A stretch of 51,921 bases of DNA from an uncultured Elusimicrobia bacterium (lineage in GTDB: Bacteria > Elusimicrobiota > Elusimicrobia > Elusimicrobiales > UBA9959). The first letter of the stretch is position 1. The number at the start of each line of letters is the position of its first letter. Shown piece after piece: positions 22,822 through 31,555 of the stretch. The position numbers and the translations under genes are program-made. The notes beneath the pieces were generated by a model. It did no database searches. It was not told the DNA's origin and worked only from the letters and a program-made list of their open reading frames with translations. The stretch is from the NCBI GenBank assembly GCA_903917735.1, contig CAIXBR010000028.1, forward strand, positions 1-51,921, written 5' to 3'.

Positions 22822-23934
22822 ATGGCTACCGACGAAAAGAACAAGGCGCTGGAAGCGGCGCTGGCGCAGATAGAAAAGAGCTACGGCAAAGAAGCGATCA
22901 TGAAGATGGGCGATCGCGCCGGCCGAATGAAGATAGAGACCATTCCCACCGGCGCGCTCAGCCTGGACTTGGCGCTCGGCGTGGGCGGGTTGCCCCGCGG
23001 CCGCGTTATAGAAATTTACGGGCCGGAATCCTCCGGCAAGACCACGCTGACACTGCACGTTATAGCCGAAGCGCAGAAGAAAGGCGGCATGGCGGCCTTT
23101 ATAGACGCCGAGCACGCGCTGGACCCCGTATACGCGCAGAAGCTGGGCGTGGACGTGGACAACCTCCTTATCTCCCAGCCCGACAGCGGCGAACAGGCCC
23201 TGGAGATATGCGAGAAACTGGTGCGCTCCGGCGCGCTGGACATCATCGTTATAGACTCCGTGGCCGCGCTGGTCCCGAGGGCAGAGATAGAAGGCGAGAT
23301 GGGCGACATGCATGTGGGCCTGCAGGCCAGGCTGATGAGCCAGGCGCTCAGGAAGCTCACCTCCATAGTGGCTTCCACCAAAACTTCCGTGATGTTCATC
23401 AACCAGCTCCGCCACAAGATAGGCGTGATGTTCGGCAACCCCGAAACCACCCCCGGCGGCTTGGCGCTGAAGTTCTATTCCTCCGTCCGCCTCGACATCC
23501 GCAAGATAGAGACCATCAAGGTTGCCGACGTGGTGACCGGCGCGCGCATCCGCGTGAAGGTGGTAAAGAACAAGGTAGCGCCCCCTTACCGCCAGGCCGA
23601 GTTCGAAATGGTGAACGGCGAGGGCATCTCCACCGAGGGCTGCCTGCTGGACATGGGCGTGGAGACCGGCCTGCTGGAGAAATCCGGCACCTGGTACATC
23701 TATAAAGGCGACCGCATGGGCCAGGGCCGTGAGAACGCCAAGATCTACCTCAAGACCAACAAGGACAAGGCCGCCGAGATAGAGACCGAGCTGCGCAGCC
23801 GTTTCCTGATGCCGGGCATGAAGCCCACACCTGCCTCCATAGAGCGGGCCGAGAAGATAGCTACAGAGAAAGCGGCCGAGAAAGCCGCCGACAAGGCTTA
23901 CGCCGAGAAGAAGGAAAAAGTCGCCAAGAAATAA
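22822..23934 (+). CDS. recA: Recombinase A
   Basis: The 370-residue strand-exchange ATPase acts in homologous recombination and stimulates LexA self-cleavage. Walker A is GPESSGKT (67-74). The L1/L2 DNA-binding loops ([11 protein letters not shown] and [23 protein letters not shown]) and the [13 protein letters not shown] segment are intact. The tail is Ala/Lys/Glu-rich ([18 protein letters not shown]), as in many RecA proteins. GGAGG lies 10 nt before the ATG. A near-consensus promoter sits about 165 nt upstream. A long hairpin separates it from the xer gene. Confidence 0.98.
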   Translation: MATDEKNKALEAALAQIEKSYGKEAIMKMGDRAGRMKIETIPTGALSLDLALGVGGLPRGRVIEIYGPESSGKTTLTLHVIAEAQKKGGMAAFIDAEHALDPVYAQKLGVDVDNLLISQPDSGEQALEICEKLVRSGALDIIVIDSVAALVPRAEIEGEMGDMHVGLQARLMSQALRKLTSIVASTKTSVMFINQLRHKIGVMFGNPETTPGGLALKFYSSVRLDIRKIETIKVADVVTGARIRVKVVKNKVAPPYRQAEFEMVNGEGISTEGCLLDMGVETGLLEKSGTWYIYKGDRMGQGRENAKIYLKTNKDKAAEIETELRSRFLMPGMKPTPASIERAEKIATEKAAEKAADKAYAEKKEKVAKK

Positions 23935-23940
23935 ACGGTA

Positions 23941-23996
23941 CGCGGAAAGGCGCAACAAGCTAAAAGTCCTTTTTTTAGCTTTTGCGCCTTTCGCGC
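23941..23996 (+). terminator. Long hairpin after recA
   Basis: About 24 nt starting CGCGGAAAGGCGCAA (23941 on) pair with the sequence ending TTGCGCCTTTCGCG (to about 23994), with two single-nt bulges and an inner AGCTAAAA/TTTTAGCT stem. It starts 7 nt after the recA stop codon. There is only a short T-run in the loop and none after it, so it may act as an attenuator or mRNA-stabilising hairpin rather than a full stop. Confidence 0.6.
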
Positions 23997-24036
23997 GTCT
24001 TTGAGGTTGAACCCCGAAGTGGTAAGATATGGATAA

Positions 24037-24924
24037 ATGCGCCCCTTAGCGTTAGATTTTTCGCGGCATCTCGCTATGGAGCGCGGCTTAGCAAAGAACA
24101 CCTGCCTGGCCTACACCGGTGACGCCGAAGGCTTCCTGGCTTATTGCGAGGCCAGGAAGACGGATCCGGCCCTGGCGGAGGCTCCCTTTGTGGAAGCCTA
24201 TTTGTGGTCTTTGAAGAAAGAGAAGGGTTTGGGGCCCGCGTCCATCTTCCGCAAGACGGAGGCCCTGCGGGCGTTTTACCGCTACCTGCGACTTGAGGGC
24301 AAGGCGCAGAAGGACCCTACAGCCAATTTCCACGCGCCCAAGCTGCCCCGCAAGGTGCCGCGCTTTCTGGACAAGCGGGACATGGAGAAGCTGCTTAGCT
24401 ACCCTTCGGGCGAGGCTTTCGCCAAGATGCGGGCCGCCGCCGCTGTTGAACTGCTTTACGCCAGCGGGATGCGGGTGTCCGAACTGCTGGGACTCCGGCT
24501 TGAGTCAGTTAATTTCCAGCAGGGCTGGCTGAGGGTTTTCGGCAAGGGCTCTAAGGAGCGCATGGTGCCGGTGAACGCCGCGGCGCTTTCCAGGCTGAAG
24601 GAATACCTGGCCGCGCGGCAATTTAAATTTGGCGGGCAGGCCGTGGCCGACGAGCTTTTTCTTAACCGCTCCGGGGTCAAACTGAGCCGGCAGCAGATGT
24701 GGAAGGACATAGTGGCCTATGGCCGGGAGGCGGGGGTGGAGATAAAACCGCATCCGCATTTGTTCAGGCACACCTTCGCCAGCCACCTGGTGCAGGGCGG
24801 CGCGGACCTGCGCTCGGTGCAGGAGATGCTGGGGCACGCGAGCCTCAACACCACGCAGATCTACGCCCACGTGGACAAGGGCGACATAAAACGCGCGCAC
24901 GAAAAATTTCACCCCGATAAGTAA
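24037..24924 (+). CDS. xerD: Tyrosine recombinase XerC/XerD
   Basis: The 295-residue site-specific recombinase resolves chromosome dimers at dif. It has an N-terminal SAM-like DNA-binding domain (1-100) and a catalytic domain with the full R-K-H-R-H-Y set: Arg146 (GMRVSELLGL), Lys170 (GKGSKERMVP), His241 and Arg244 (HLFRH), His267 (LGHASLNTT) and Tyr276 (QIYAHV). Length and motifs fit Xer rather than phage integrases. XerC and XerD cannot be told apart with confidence. It lies behind the recA hairpin. An adjacent dif site is not evident. Confidence 0.9.
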   Translation: MRPLALDFSRHLAMERGLAKNTCLAYTGDAEGFLAYCEARKTDPALAEAPFVEAYLWSLKKEKGLGPASIFRKTEALRAFYRYLRLEGKAQKDPTANFHAPKLPRKVPRFLDKRDMEKLLSYPSGEAFAKMRAAAAVELLYASGMRVSELLGLRLESVNFQQGWLRVFGKGSKERMVPVNAAALSRLKEYLAARQFKFGGQAVADELFLNRSGVKLSRQQMWKDIVAYGREAGVEIKPHPHLFRHTFASHLVQGGADLRSVQEMLGHASLNTTQIYAHVDKGDIKRAHEKFHPDK

Positions 24925-24948
24925 ACTTGCGGCGCAAGGAGCTGATCA

Positions 24949-26502
24949 GTGATAGAAGACCAGAACGATATTTTTGATGCGCGGATAAAACAGCACGACA
25001 GGCATCGCTTCGAGATCAAGCTCGACATAGACCTGGACGCGGCGGCCAAGAGCTCCTATGAAGTGGAGACGTATTTCTTCGTGCCGCGGGCCCTCAATAT
25101 AGGACCGCACAACTACAACAAAGAAAAGTTCTACAACTCCTGCCAGCGCTATATCCGTTTCCGCACCCCCAAGATCAGCCTGGGCAAGCTCTGCGACCCG
25201 GCGCTCTCCACCTCCCCGCTGAACCGCATACGCGAGGACATGGCCCGCGTGCTGTCCGGGGCGGGCGATTCCGCGCTCACCAACAAGATCTGCGACGAGT
25301 TCCGCCTGCTGGGCTGCATCATCCGCGGCGAGATAAGGGATTACGTTAAGATCTTCGTGGAGGGCCTGGCCACTTACAGCTCCGCGGTGCCGGCGGCCCA
25401 GCGCAAGCTTTTCGTGGGCGAGGGCTTGGATAATTTCCTGGGCGACCTGAAGACGCTGGAGACGGCCCTCTCCTCCCTGAAGGCCGAGCTTTCCGATCCG
25501 GCCGTGCCGGTTAAGATCCGCGAGACCGCTGCCTTTTTCGACGAGTACATGAGCCTGATTCTGGAGGAGTACCTTACCTCGCTGGTGGAGGCCATAAGGA
25601 ACAATCCCGGCGCGCGCGGCCGCTTTGACGACGTGGAGCGCGGGGTGCTCGCCATAGTGACCGCCCAGAACCGCTACCGCCAGGCAATGAAGTACCCGTC
25701 CGTACTGGCGCCGGGGTCCTCCAACGAGGAGCTGATCTACCGCAGGGGCGTGCTGAAAAAATTCATCTCCAGCGTGCTGTACCTCAAGGCTGAATTCTCG
25801 GAGTGGGAAGGGCTGACCCAGGTGTTCTTCGGCCTGGCGGCCGGTGCGGCCATGTTCTTCGCCGTGATGGTGACATTCTTCGTAGGGCGGCGCTACGCCG
25901 TCAACAGCCTGCCCTTCGTGCTGGCCGTGGTGATAAGCTATATTTTTAAGGACCGCATAAAGGACTGGCTGAAACTGCTGTTCTCCAAGAGCCTCACCCG
26001 CTGGATCTCCGACCGCAAGATTGACATACTTGATTCCTCCGGGGGCGGGGAGCGCATAGGGCTGCTCAAAGAAGCCTTCACTTTCCTTTCCGACCGCGAC
26101 ATCCCGCCCGACATCGCCCGGCTGCGCCGCATAGACAACATCACCTCCGTGGACGAAGAGGGCAAGCCGGAGCGCGCCTTTAAGTACAAGAAGGAGATCG
26201 TCCTTTACCCCGAGATCATCATAAAGAGCCACGAGCGCCGGCGCGACCTGAACGACATAATGCGCTTCAACATCCGCGAGATGGTGGAGCAGGCGGACGA
26301 CGCGGCGGTGGATTACCCTTACGTGGACCCGGACAGCGGCGACGTGCGCGTAGAGAAGTGCGCGCGCGTCTATCACCTGAACATGGTCCTGAAGTACACC
26401 TACTTCAACAGGGATGGGCAGGTGACCATACACTATGAACGCATACGCATAGTCCTGAGCAAGGACGGCATAGTGCGGCTGGAAGAAGTGCGGGTGGGGT
26501 AA
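24949..26502 (+). CDS. Unknown protein with two central membrane segments
   Basis: The 517-residue protein starts at a GTG 24 nt after xer, behind AAGGAG. It has a soluble N-terminal half (about 1-285, with DEYMSLILEEYLTSLVEA), two adjacent hydrophobic helices (about 290-335; FFGLAAGAAMFFAVMVTFFV) and a soluble C-terminal part rich in charged residues (KIDILDSSGGGER, and RRDLNDIMRFNIREMVEQAD). I do not recognise a characterised domain. The two helices with a short loop suggest an inner-membrane hairpin with both large domains in the cytoplasm. It is followed 18 nt later by the dehydrogenase-like gene, implying one operon. Confidence 0.75.
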   Translation: MIEDQNDIFDARIKQHDRHRFEIKLDIDLDAAAKSSYEVETYFFVPRALNIGPHNYNKEKFYNSCQRYIRFRTPKISLGKLCDPALSTSPLNRIREDMARVLSGAGDSALTNKICDEFRLLGCIIRGEIRDYVKIFVEGLATYSSAVPAAQRKLFVGEGLDNFLGDLKTLETALSSLKAELSDPAVPVKIRETAAFFDEYMSLILEEYLTSLVEAIRNNPGARGRFDDVERGVLAIVTAQNRYRQAMKYPSVLAPGSSNEELIYRRGVLKKFISSVLYLKAEFSEWEGLTQVFFGLAAGAAMFFAVMVTFFVGRRYAVNSLPFVLAVVISYIFKDRIKDWLKLLFSKSLTRWISDRKIDILDSSGGGERIGLLKEAFTFLSDRDIPPDIARLRRIDNITSVDEEGKPERAFKYKKEIVLYPEIIIKSHERRRDLNDIMRFNIREMVEQADDAAVDYPYVDPDSGDVRVEKCARVYHLNMVLKYTYFNRDGQVTIHYERIRIVLSKDGIVRLEEVRVG

Positions 26503-26520
26503 GATAAGGAGTTTTCTGCC

Positions 26521-27630
26521 ATGGAAATAAACGCTATCGGGATAATGGGCGCCAATGCTGTGGGCACCGCCGCGGCGGAACTGTTCTTGAAGAACGGCTA
26601 CCAAGTGCGGCTGTACGACGATTTCAAGGACAGCCTTAACGTGGCGCTGGCCAAGATATCATGGTCGCTGAAGCTGGCCGGCAAGGAAGAACTGATGTCC
26701 AATATCGAGGGCATACAGGACCTTTCCAAGTTCAACGGCGCCGATATTGTGATAGAGGTGGCTTCCAAGCAGACGGAGGAGCGCAAGCTGATATTCTCCA
26801 AGCTGCGCAAGCACCTGGACCAGCACTGCGTGGTGGCGGCGCGCTGCGCCGTGCAGCCGCTCAGGGAAATGCTGGAATACACGGAGCTGCCGAAAGAGCG
26901 GGTGCTGGGTTTGCATTTTCTCAAACCGGTGCGCTCCAACCAGCTGGTGGAGCTGGTGCGCACGGAGTATACCGGGGACGAATACGTGGAAGCGGTAGTA
27001 AACGTGCTGCGGAAGATCGGCAAAACCCCGATAATGGTGAAGGACAACCCCGGGCAGATAGTGGAGCGCCTCACCAGGCCTTTCATCCTTTCCGCCCTGA
27101 AACTGCTTGAGTCGGGGAAGGGCTACCCGCACGAGATAGACGCCGCCTTTAAGGAAGTGGCGGAGTCCGCTATGGGCCCGTTCGAGATGGCCGACTTTGT
27201 CGGGCTGGATTCGGACCTGCACGCCACGGAGTCCATTTATAACGCGCTGGGCAAACCGGAACGGCTGGCCCCCTCGCCCACGCAGGTCCGCCTGGTGCAG
27301 TACGGGCAGCTGGGCCGCAAGGCCACCATCGGCTTCTACATCTACGAGGACGGCCGCATAGTGGGGGAGAACCCCATACTGCCCAACATGATAAAGTACC
27401 TGGGCCTGAAAAAGATCTTCAAGGAAGATATTTTTGCGGAAATAATGCGCCCCGTCATCGAAGAGGCAAAAATACTCGCTTCCGAGATCATGGCTTCGGA
27501 ATACGACATAGAGACGGCTGTCAAACTGGGCTTCGGCTGGCCTAAGGGTCCGTTCGCCTACGGGCGCGACCTCGCGCGCCTGCTGGAGAAGAAAAAAGTG
27601 TCTGAGTTCGACAAGCTGGATACGTTTTAA
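26521..27630 (+). CDS. 3-hydroxyacyl-CoA dehydrogenase-like protein
   Basis: The 369 residues follow the 3HCDH plan: an N-terminal NAD domain (IGIMGANAVGTAAAELF, 7-23), GADIVIEVASKQTEERKLIF as in the family, GLHFLKPVRSNQLVELV with the catalytic-type His, and KDNPGQIVERLTRPF. Two C-terminal 3HCDH repeats follow (PFEMADFVGLDSDL, and GFGWPKGPFAYG). Several positions are atypical. The dinucleotide loop reads GANAVG rather than GxGxMG. The usual ASNTSS is AARCAV. The HFFNP motif is HFLKP. Activity may be changed. It lies in an operon with the unknown membrane protein and a 101-residue gene. Confidence 0.8.
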   Translation: MEINAIGIMGANAVGTAAAELFLKNGYQVRLYDDFKDSLNVALAKISWSLKLAGKEELMSNIEGIQDLSKFNGADIVIEVASKQTEERKLIFSKLRKHLDQHCVVAARCAVQPLREMLEYTELPKERVLGLHFLKPVRSNQLVELVRTEYTGDEYVEAVVNVLRKIGKTPIMVKDNPGQIVERLTRPFILSALKLLESGKGYPHEIDAAFKEVAESAMGPFEMADFVGLDSDLHATESIYNALGKPERLAPSPTQVRLVQYGQLGRKATIGFYIYEDGRIVGENPILPNMIKYLGLKKIFKEDIFAEIMRPVIEEAKILASEIMASEYDIETAVKLGFGWPKGPFAYGRDLARLLEKKKVSEFDKLDTF

Positions 27631-27656
27631 CGGTTGGCAGTGGAGGGGAAGATCTA

Positions 27657-27962
27657 ATGATAAAACGGTCGCTGGGCGCCAGGCTATTCAGGGTTCTTAT
27701 TTCGCCTTTCATGCTTGACCACAGCTCCGAGATGGTGTCCGTGGTGAAGACCGTTTACGCGCCGGACGGGAAGCAGCGCATCCGCTTTCTGCGCACGGAC
27801 GGCGGCATCTTCGGTTTCCAGGAAGAGGGTTTCAACGACAAGCTGCTTGATATGGTCTGGCAGCCTCTCAGCAAGGAGCCGCCCGAAGAGTTCGCCAGCC
27901 TCGACGCCGCCATAGCCTCCGCCAAAGCTAAAGTCCTCTGGGTGCCCCTGGTACTGCACTGA
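27657..27962 (+). CDS. Small conserved-looking hypothetical protein
   Basis: The 101 residues start with a basic-hydrophobic segment (KRSLGARLFRVLISPFML) and continue with a globular beta-rich core (VVKTVYAPDGKQRIRFLRTD) ending VLWVPLVLH. No family is recognised. GGGGAAG about 8 nt before the ATG supports the start. It follows the dehydrogenase gene by 26 nt and is closed by a strong terminator, so it is the last gene of that operon. Confidence 0.6.
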   Translation: MIKRSLGARLFRVLISPFMLDHSSEMVSVVKTVYAPDGKQRIRFLRTDGGIFGFQEEGFNDKLLDMVWQPLSKEPPEEFASLDAAIASAKAKVLWVPLVLH

Positions 27963-27988
27963 TCAAAAGGCCCTTTACAATAAAAAAA

Positions 27989-28013
27989 CCGCGGGGAAGC
28001 CCGCGGCTTTTTT
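27989..28013. terminator. Bidirectional terminator
   Basis: CCGCGGG (27989-27995) pairs with CCCGCGG (28000-28006) around GAAG. It is flanked by seven A upstream and CTTTTTTT downstream, so it works on both strands. It separates the operon above from the secreted protein gene on the minus strand. Confidence 0.9.
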
Positions 28014-28043
28014 ATCGGCCCTCTTTGGGGCCGGGGTGGGGCT

Positions 28044-28586
28044 TTAGTAGCCGCCGATCATAACTTCGGAGTCTTCGCTCTTCGCTTTCGCTTTTCCCGC
28101 CGTTTTCGTCCTGCCCTTCGCGGCGCCGCGCTTCTTTTTGCGCGCCATGCGGCGGAATTTGCCGCTGACCGATCCGGCCTCGGCCTTAACCGTGAGGGTA
28201 AGCGAGTTGCCGCCTTTGGAGAAGGTAAGGCTGCCGGTGAAAGCGTCGGTTTTAAAAGTTATGTTCCCGGCTTTGTCGGCGCAGCCGGCCACCGGGATAG
28301 GTTCCTCGTCGCCAATCTCTACCGTGGTGCTGAAACAGGAGGCGCCGGTGCGCTTTATCGTGAATTGCGCCTGTTTGGCCTCTTCGGAGCAATCCCCCTC
28401 ATAGGAGAAATCCCCGGTGAAGTCGGGGTCTCCGGGCTTCAGGGACGCCCTGACCTTCCATGCGCAGTTGTTTCCGGAGTCTACTGTGCCGCCCCATTCG
28501 CCGGCCAGGCGGTCAAAGGGCGAAGCCGCGGCGCAAAGCGCCGGCAGGCACAGGAACAGAATTAGAACGCGCGTAAGGATGTGCAT
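28044..28586 (-). CDS. Exported hypothetical protein with basic tail
   Basis: The 180 residues begin with a signal peptide (LILFLCLPALCAAA, probably cut after residue 21). A mature domain contains five Cys and repeated beta-type segments (GEWGGTVDSGNNCAWKVRAS; GSLTFSKGGNSLTLTVKAE). The tail is a lysine-rich stretch (MARKKKRGAAKGRTKTAG), unusual for an exported protein, which may bind nucleic acid or acidic polymers. No family is recognised. It stands alone between two terminators. Confidence 0.65.
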   Translation of the reverse strand: MHILTRVLILFLCLPALCAAASPFDRLAGEWGGTVDSGNNCAWKVRASLKPGDPDFTGDFSYEGDCSEEAKQAQFTIKRTGASCFSTTVEIGDEEPIPVAGCADKAGNITFKTDAFTGSLTFSKGGNSLTLTVKAEAGSVSGKFRRMARKKKRGAAKGRTKTAGKAKAKSEDSEVMIGGY

Positions 28587-28615
28587 CTTAAAAGTCCCCA
28601 GGACGCTGAAAAAAT

Positions 28616-28645
28616 AACCCCGGCAAGTCGCTGCTCGCCGGGGTT
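28616..28645 (-). terminator. Terminator of the speB/pdaD transcript
   Basis: AACCCCGGC (28616-28624) pairs perfectly with GCCGGGGTT (28637-28645) around a 12-nt loop. On the minus strand it is followed by ATTTTTTC. Confidence 0.85.
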
Positions 28646-28650
28646 TTGCG

Positions 28651-29514
28651 CTAAGCGTTCAAATAGCCCATCAGGCGATAGATAAGTTTTGCGGCGGCCA
28701 GCTCCGTGATATTGGAGCCGTTCACCGGCAAGGCTTCCATGACGTCCACGCCCACAATTTTCTTATTCACGCATACGGCCTTGAACAGTTTCATGGCGTC
28801 GTACCACATGAAGCCGCCGGGCTGTGGGGTGCCGGTGCCCGGCATCACGGACGGGTCGAAGCCGTCCACGTCTATGGTCAGGTAGACCGTGTCCGTCAGC
28901 TCGTGCAGAATATCGCGCTCCAGCTTCTTGAGGTCCAGGTTCTCGTGCATCAGATGGGTCTTCACATTGCCGGTGTTGTGGAATTGCTTCTCGTCCGCGC
29001 CTACGCTGCGTATGCCTATCTGCACCAGCCGGTTGGTGCGTGAAGCCGGGTAAACCGCACAGGCGTGGCTGTGCTGCGAACCCTCATAGGTAAGGCGCAG
29101 GTCGGCGTGCGCGTCGAAATGGAGTATAGAGAGGTTCTTGTGCCGCTTTATGAACGGCGGCAGGAGCCCCTGGGTGACGCTGTGCTCGCCGCCTATGAAG
29201 AAAGGCAGGGCCTTGGAGGTGGAAAGCAGTTCTTCCACCGTTCTTTCAAGTTGCGGGAAGAACTTTTTCTCGGGAAGGGCGCAGTTAACCGGCTGCGTGG
29301 TGAAAATCCCCTTCTTCCAGGTATCGGTCTTGGTTTCCTCGTCCCACAGTTCCAGCTGCCAGGAGGCGTCTATTAACGCCGCCGGGCCGTACTTGGTGCC
29401 CTGGCCGTAGGAAGTGGTCTTCTCATAAGGCACCGGCACTACCACGAAGGCGGCGTCTTTGAGGTCTATAGCTTTGCGAAGAACGAACTGTTTTTTTGCC
29501 GGTTTGAAAGGCAT
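28651..29514 (-). CDS. speB: Agmatinase (ureohydrolase family)
   Basis: Hydrolyses agmatine to putrescine and urea. The 287 residues carry the dimanganese site: His111 (GGEHSVT), the LHFDAHAD segment (Asp134, His136, Asp138) and the DVDGFDP segment (Asp215, Asp217). Agmatinase is preferred to arginase because the gene starts 67 nt downstream of an arginine decarboxylase on the same strand. Formiminoglutamase is a less likely alternative. The enzyme is cytoplasmic. The product feeds the homospermidine synthase encoded at 31556-33013. Confidence 0.88.
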   Translation of the reverse strand: MPFKPAKKQFVLRKAIDLKDAAFVVVPVPYEKTTSYGQGTKYGPAALIDASWQLELWDEETKTDTWKKGIFTTQPVNCALPEKKFFPQLERTVEELLSTSKALPFFIGGEHSVTQGLLPPFIKRHKNLSILHFDAHADLRLTYEGSQHSHACAVYPASRTNRLVQIGIRSVGADEKQFHNTGNVKTHLMHENLDLKKLERDILHELTDTVYLTIDVDGFDPSVMPGTGTPQPGGFMWYDAMKLFKAVCVNKKIVGVDVMEALPVNGSNITELAAAKLIYRLMGYLNA

Positions 29515-29581
29515 AATCGCTCCGGGTTTCGTGAAAGCCGGGCCCTAGGCGGGTCCGATCTTTGTTTAATTCAGTACAGCG

Positions 29582-30133
29582 TCAGAAAACGAATACCGCG
29601 GCCGCCACGGTGGTGGTCCAGACGCCTTCGGTCCCTATGGCGGACTGTGTTATGTTTGCGGCCCGTACTATTTTGCCGCTCAGCTTCCAGATCTCTTCTT
29701 TCTGGTCCCAGGTCGTCTCGCTGCCGAACTCTACGCCCTGGATGGTGGATAACATCAGCGCGGCCAGGTCTTCGGCGTAGTCGCCGGTCTTCTCGTCGGT
29801 CTCGCCGAAAGTGTGGTGCTCGGAGATGTAGCCGTAATGCGAGCGGTCCTTCGGGACTGCCAGGCCCACCGAGGAGGCTATCAGGCGGTGGTTCTCGTTG
29901 ATAGCGTTGCGGCTCAGCACGCAGTGCAGTATCTGGCCGTCGCTGAGCTTGGCTATGCCCTTCTTGCTGGGTATGACCTTGCAGTGGGGGGGGAAGATGC
30001 TGGAGACGTGAACCAAGTTGTATTTCGCTATTTTCGCGTCCCGGAGGGCTTCCTCGAAGCTCGCCAGCTTCTCTTTGTGGCGCCCGAGGCCCTTGGTGAG
30101 GAATACTTCTTTGGGAACGAGGAATAATGACAT
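29582..30133 (-). CDS. pdaD: Pyruvoyl-dependent arginine decarboxylase
   Basis: The 183-residue proenzyme decarboxylates arginine to agmatine after cleaving itself into beta and alpha chains. The split occurs at the Ser-Ser pair in HVSSIFPPHCK (Ser44-Ser45), the second Ser becoming the pyruvoyl group. The flanking NLVHVSSIFPP and the SRNAINENHRLIASSVGLA segment are diagnostic of the archaeal/chlamydial PvlArgDC family. It is followed by speB, so arginine to putrescine is encoded by one transcript. The family is common in archaea and patchy in bacteria, so transfer is possible. Confidence 0.9.
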   Translation of the reverse strand: MSLFLVPKEVFLTKGLGRHKEKLASFEEALRDAKIAKYNLVHVSSIFPPHCKVIPSKKGIAKLSDGQILHCVLSRNAINENHRLIASSVGLAVPKDRSHYGYISEHHTFGETDEKTGDYAEDLAALMLSTIQGVEFGSETTWDQKEEIWKLSGKIVRAANITQSAIGTEGVWTTTVAAAVFVF

Positions 30134-30298
30134 GCCTAAATTATATTAAATCCGGCGGGGGTTGGTGCATCCCGTCCCCGGCGGGTGACCGGAACGCAAA
30201 ACGCGCGCGGCCACGGTGTGCCCGACGCGGTGCCCGCTGGTCCCATACCCTCACTGCCCCGACGGGCATCTCGCGGTTCTTACCTAGTGGGTAAAAAA

Positions 30299-30324
30299 AT
30301 ACCGCGGGCGAGGGCCCGCGGTAT
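30299..30324 (-). terminator. Terminator of the PLP decarboxylase gene
   Basis: ATACCGCGGG (30299-30308) pairs perfectly with CCCGCGGTAT (30315-30324) around 6 nt. On the minus strand a run of T follows. The rest of 30134-30298 holds no gene and must contain the pdaD promoter. Confidence 0.9.
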
Positions 30325-30348
30325 TTGGTTCCGGGACGTCCCGGGGTG

Positions 30349-31497
30349 TTACTTGTTGATGTGCACCACTTTGGCGGGCGGGAAGCCGTTGAACCAGGTG
30401 GACGAGGCGTGGCTGTACGCGCCCATGTTTGTGCTGTACATCAGCTCGCCCAGCTTCAGGTCCGTAGGCAGGCTCATTGCCGAGGAGATTACGTCCAGCG
30501 CGTCGCAGGTGGGGCCGAACACGCTGCAGTTCTCCACCTTCTTGCCTTTGCGGAAGGAGAACATGTTGCAGTGCTGGTGGTCGAAGATGATGCCGGAGTA
30601 TGTATGGTAGGCGCCGTCGTTGACGTAGTAGCAGGTTTTGCCGTCGCGCACCGTCTTGCCGTTGATGCGCACCACCGAGGTGCCGGCCGTCGCTATCATG
30701 AAGCGGCCGGGCTCGGCCAAGATCTCCACCTTCGGGTCCGGGAACAGGCGCTCCAACTCGGAGTTGATCTTCTTGGCCAGCTCCTGGAACGGCTTCACGG
30801 AAGAGTCGTACGGGGCGGGGAAGCCGCCGCCGATGTCCAGCAGGTTCATCTTGTCGTAGCCGCGCTCACGCGCTTCCTTGAAGATGTCCGCGGACAGGTT
30901 GATGGCCTGCACGTAGTTCTCGAAGTTGGTGGTCTGGCTGCCCACGTGGAAGCTCAGGCCCTCTACGCCGAGGCCCTGCTTCACGGCCTCCAGTATAAGG
31001 TCCACGGCTTCGCCGGGGGCGGCGCCGAACTTGGAGGACAACTCCACCACCGCGCCGGTGTTGGGCACCCGGATGCGCAGGCAGAGGCCGGCGTGCGGGG
31101 CATATTTTTTAATCTTGTGGATCTCTTCCAGGTTGTCGAACGTGACTAGCGGCCTGTACTGGTCCAGCTCCGTCAGCGTCTCGTTCGGCTTTATAGGGTT
31201 CGCGTATATGATCTTGTCCCAGATCCAGGCCAGCCGCTTCTTGTTCGGCATACCTTTGATGTACTCGTGTACGATCATGAACTCGGGCATGGAGGCCACG
31301 TCGAAGCTGGCGCCCGCCTTGTAGAGAGTCTTCACTATCTCCGGCATAGGCTCGGCTTTTACGGCGTAGTAGGCCTGCACGCGCGGCAGGTACTTCTTGA
31401 ACTGCGCGTAGTTCTTGCGTATCTCATCATGGTCCATGATGAACAGCGGCGTGCCGTGCTTCCTGGCGAGGTCCTGCATCTGTTTTTTTGTGATCAT
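30349..31497 (-). CDS. PLP fold-III decarboxylase (ornithine / carboxynorspermidine type)
   Basis: The 382-residue alanine-racemase-fold decarboxylase has the PLP lysine in YYAVKAEP (Lys47), HVGSQT, GGGFP as the phosphate loop (near 225), and GPTCDALD (about 326-333). The last supplies the active-site Cys and Asp across the dimer. YYAVKA plus GPTCD is characteristic of eukaryotic-type ornithine decarboxylases. Carboxynorspermidine decarboxylases are related. With homospermidine synthase next door, making putrescine from ornithine is the best fit, which is inference. It is co-directional with hss at a 58-nt spacing and has a strong terminator. Confidence 0.82.
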   Translation of the reverse strand: MITKKQMQDLARKHGTPLFIMDHDEIRKNYAQFKKYLPRVQAYYAVKAEPMPEIVKTLYKAGASFDVASMPEFMIVHEYIKGMPNKKRLAWIWDKIIYANPIKPNETLTELDQYRPLVTFDNLEEIHKIKKYAPHAGLCLRIRVPNTGAVVELSSKFGAAPGEAVDLILEAVKQGLGVEGLSFHVGSQTTNFENYVQAINLSADIFKEARERGYDKMNLLDIGGGFPAPYDSSVKPFQELAKKINSELERLFPDPKVEILAEPGRFMIATAGTSVVRINGKTVRDGKTCYYVNDGAYHTYSGIIFDHQHCNMFSFRKGKKVENCSVFGPTCDALDVISSAMSLPTDLKLGELMYSTNMGAYSHASSTWFNGFPPAKVVHINK

Positions 31498-31555
31498 ATT
31501 TCTAGTCTTCTCTCTCCTCCGGTTTCCCGTTTTTTTTGATTTAGCAAACCTTTTC

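Noticed and set aside
22783..23958. 391-codon frame opposite recA
   Set aside because: Pure antisense of a highly conserved gene; its composition is biased and no motif is visible.
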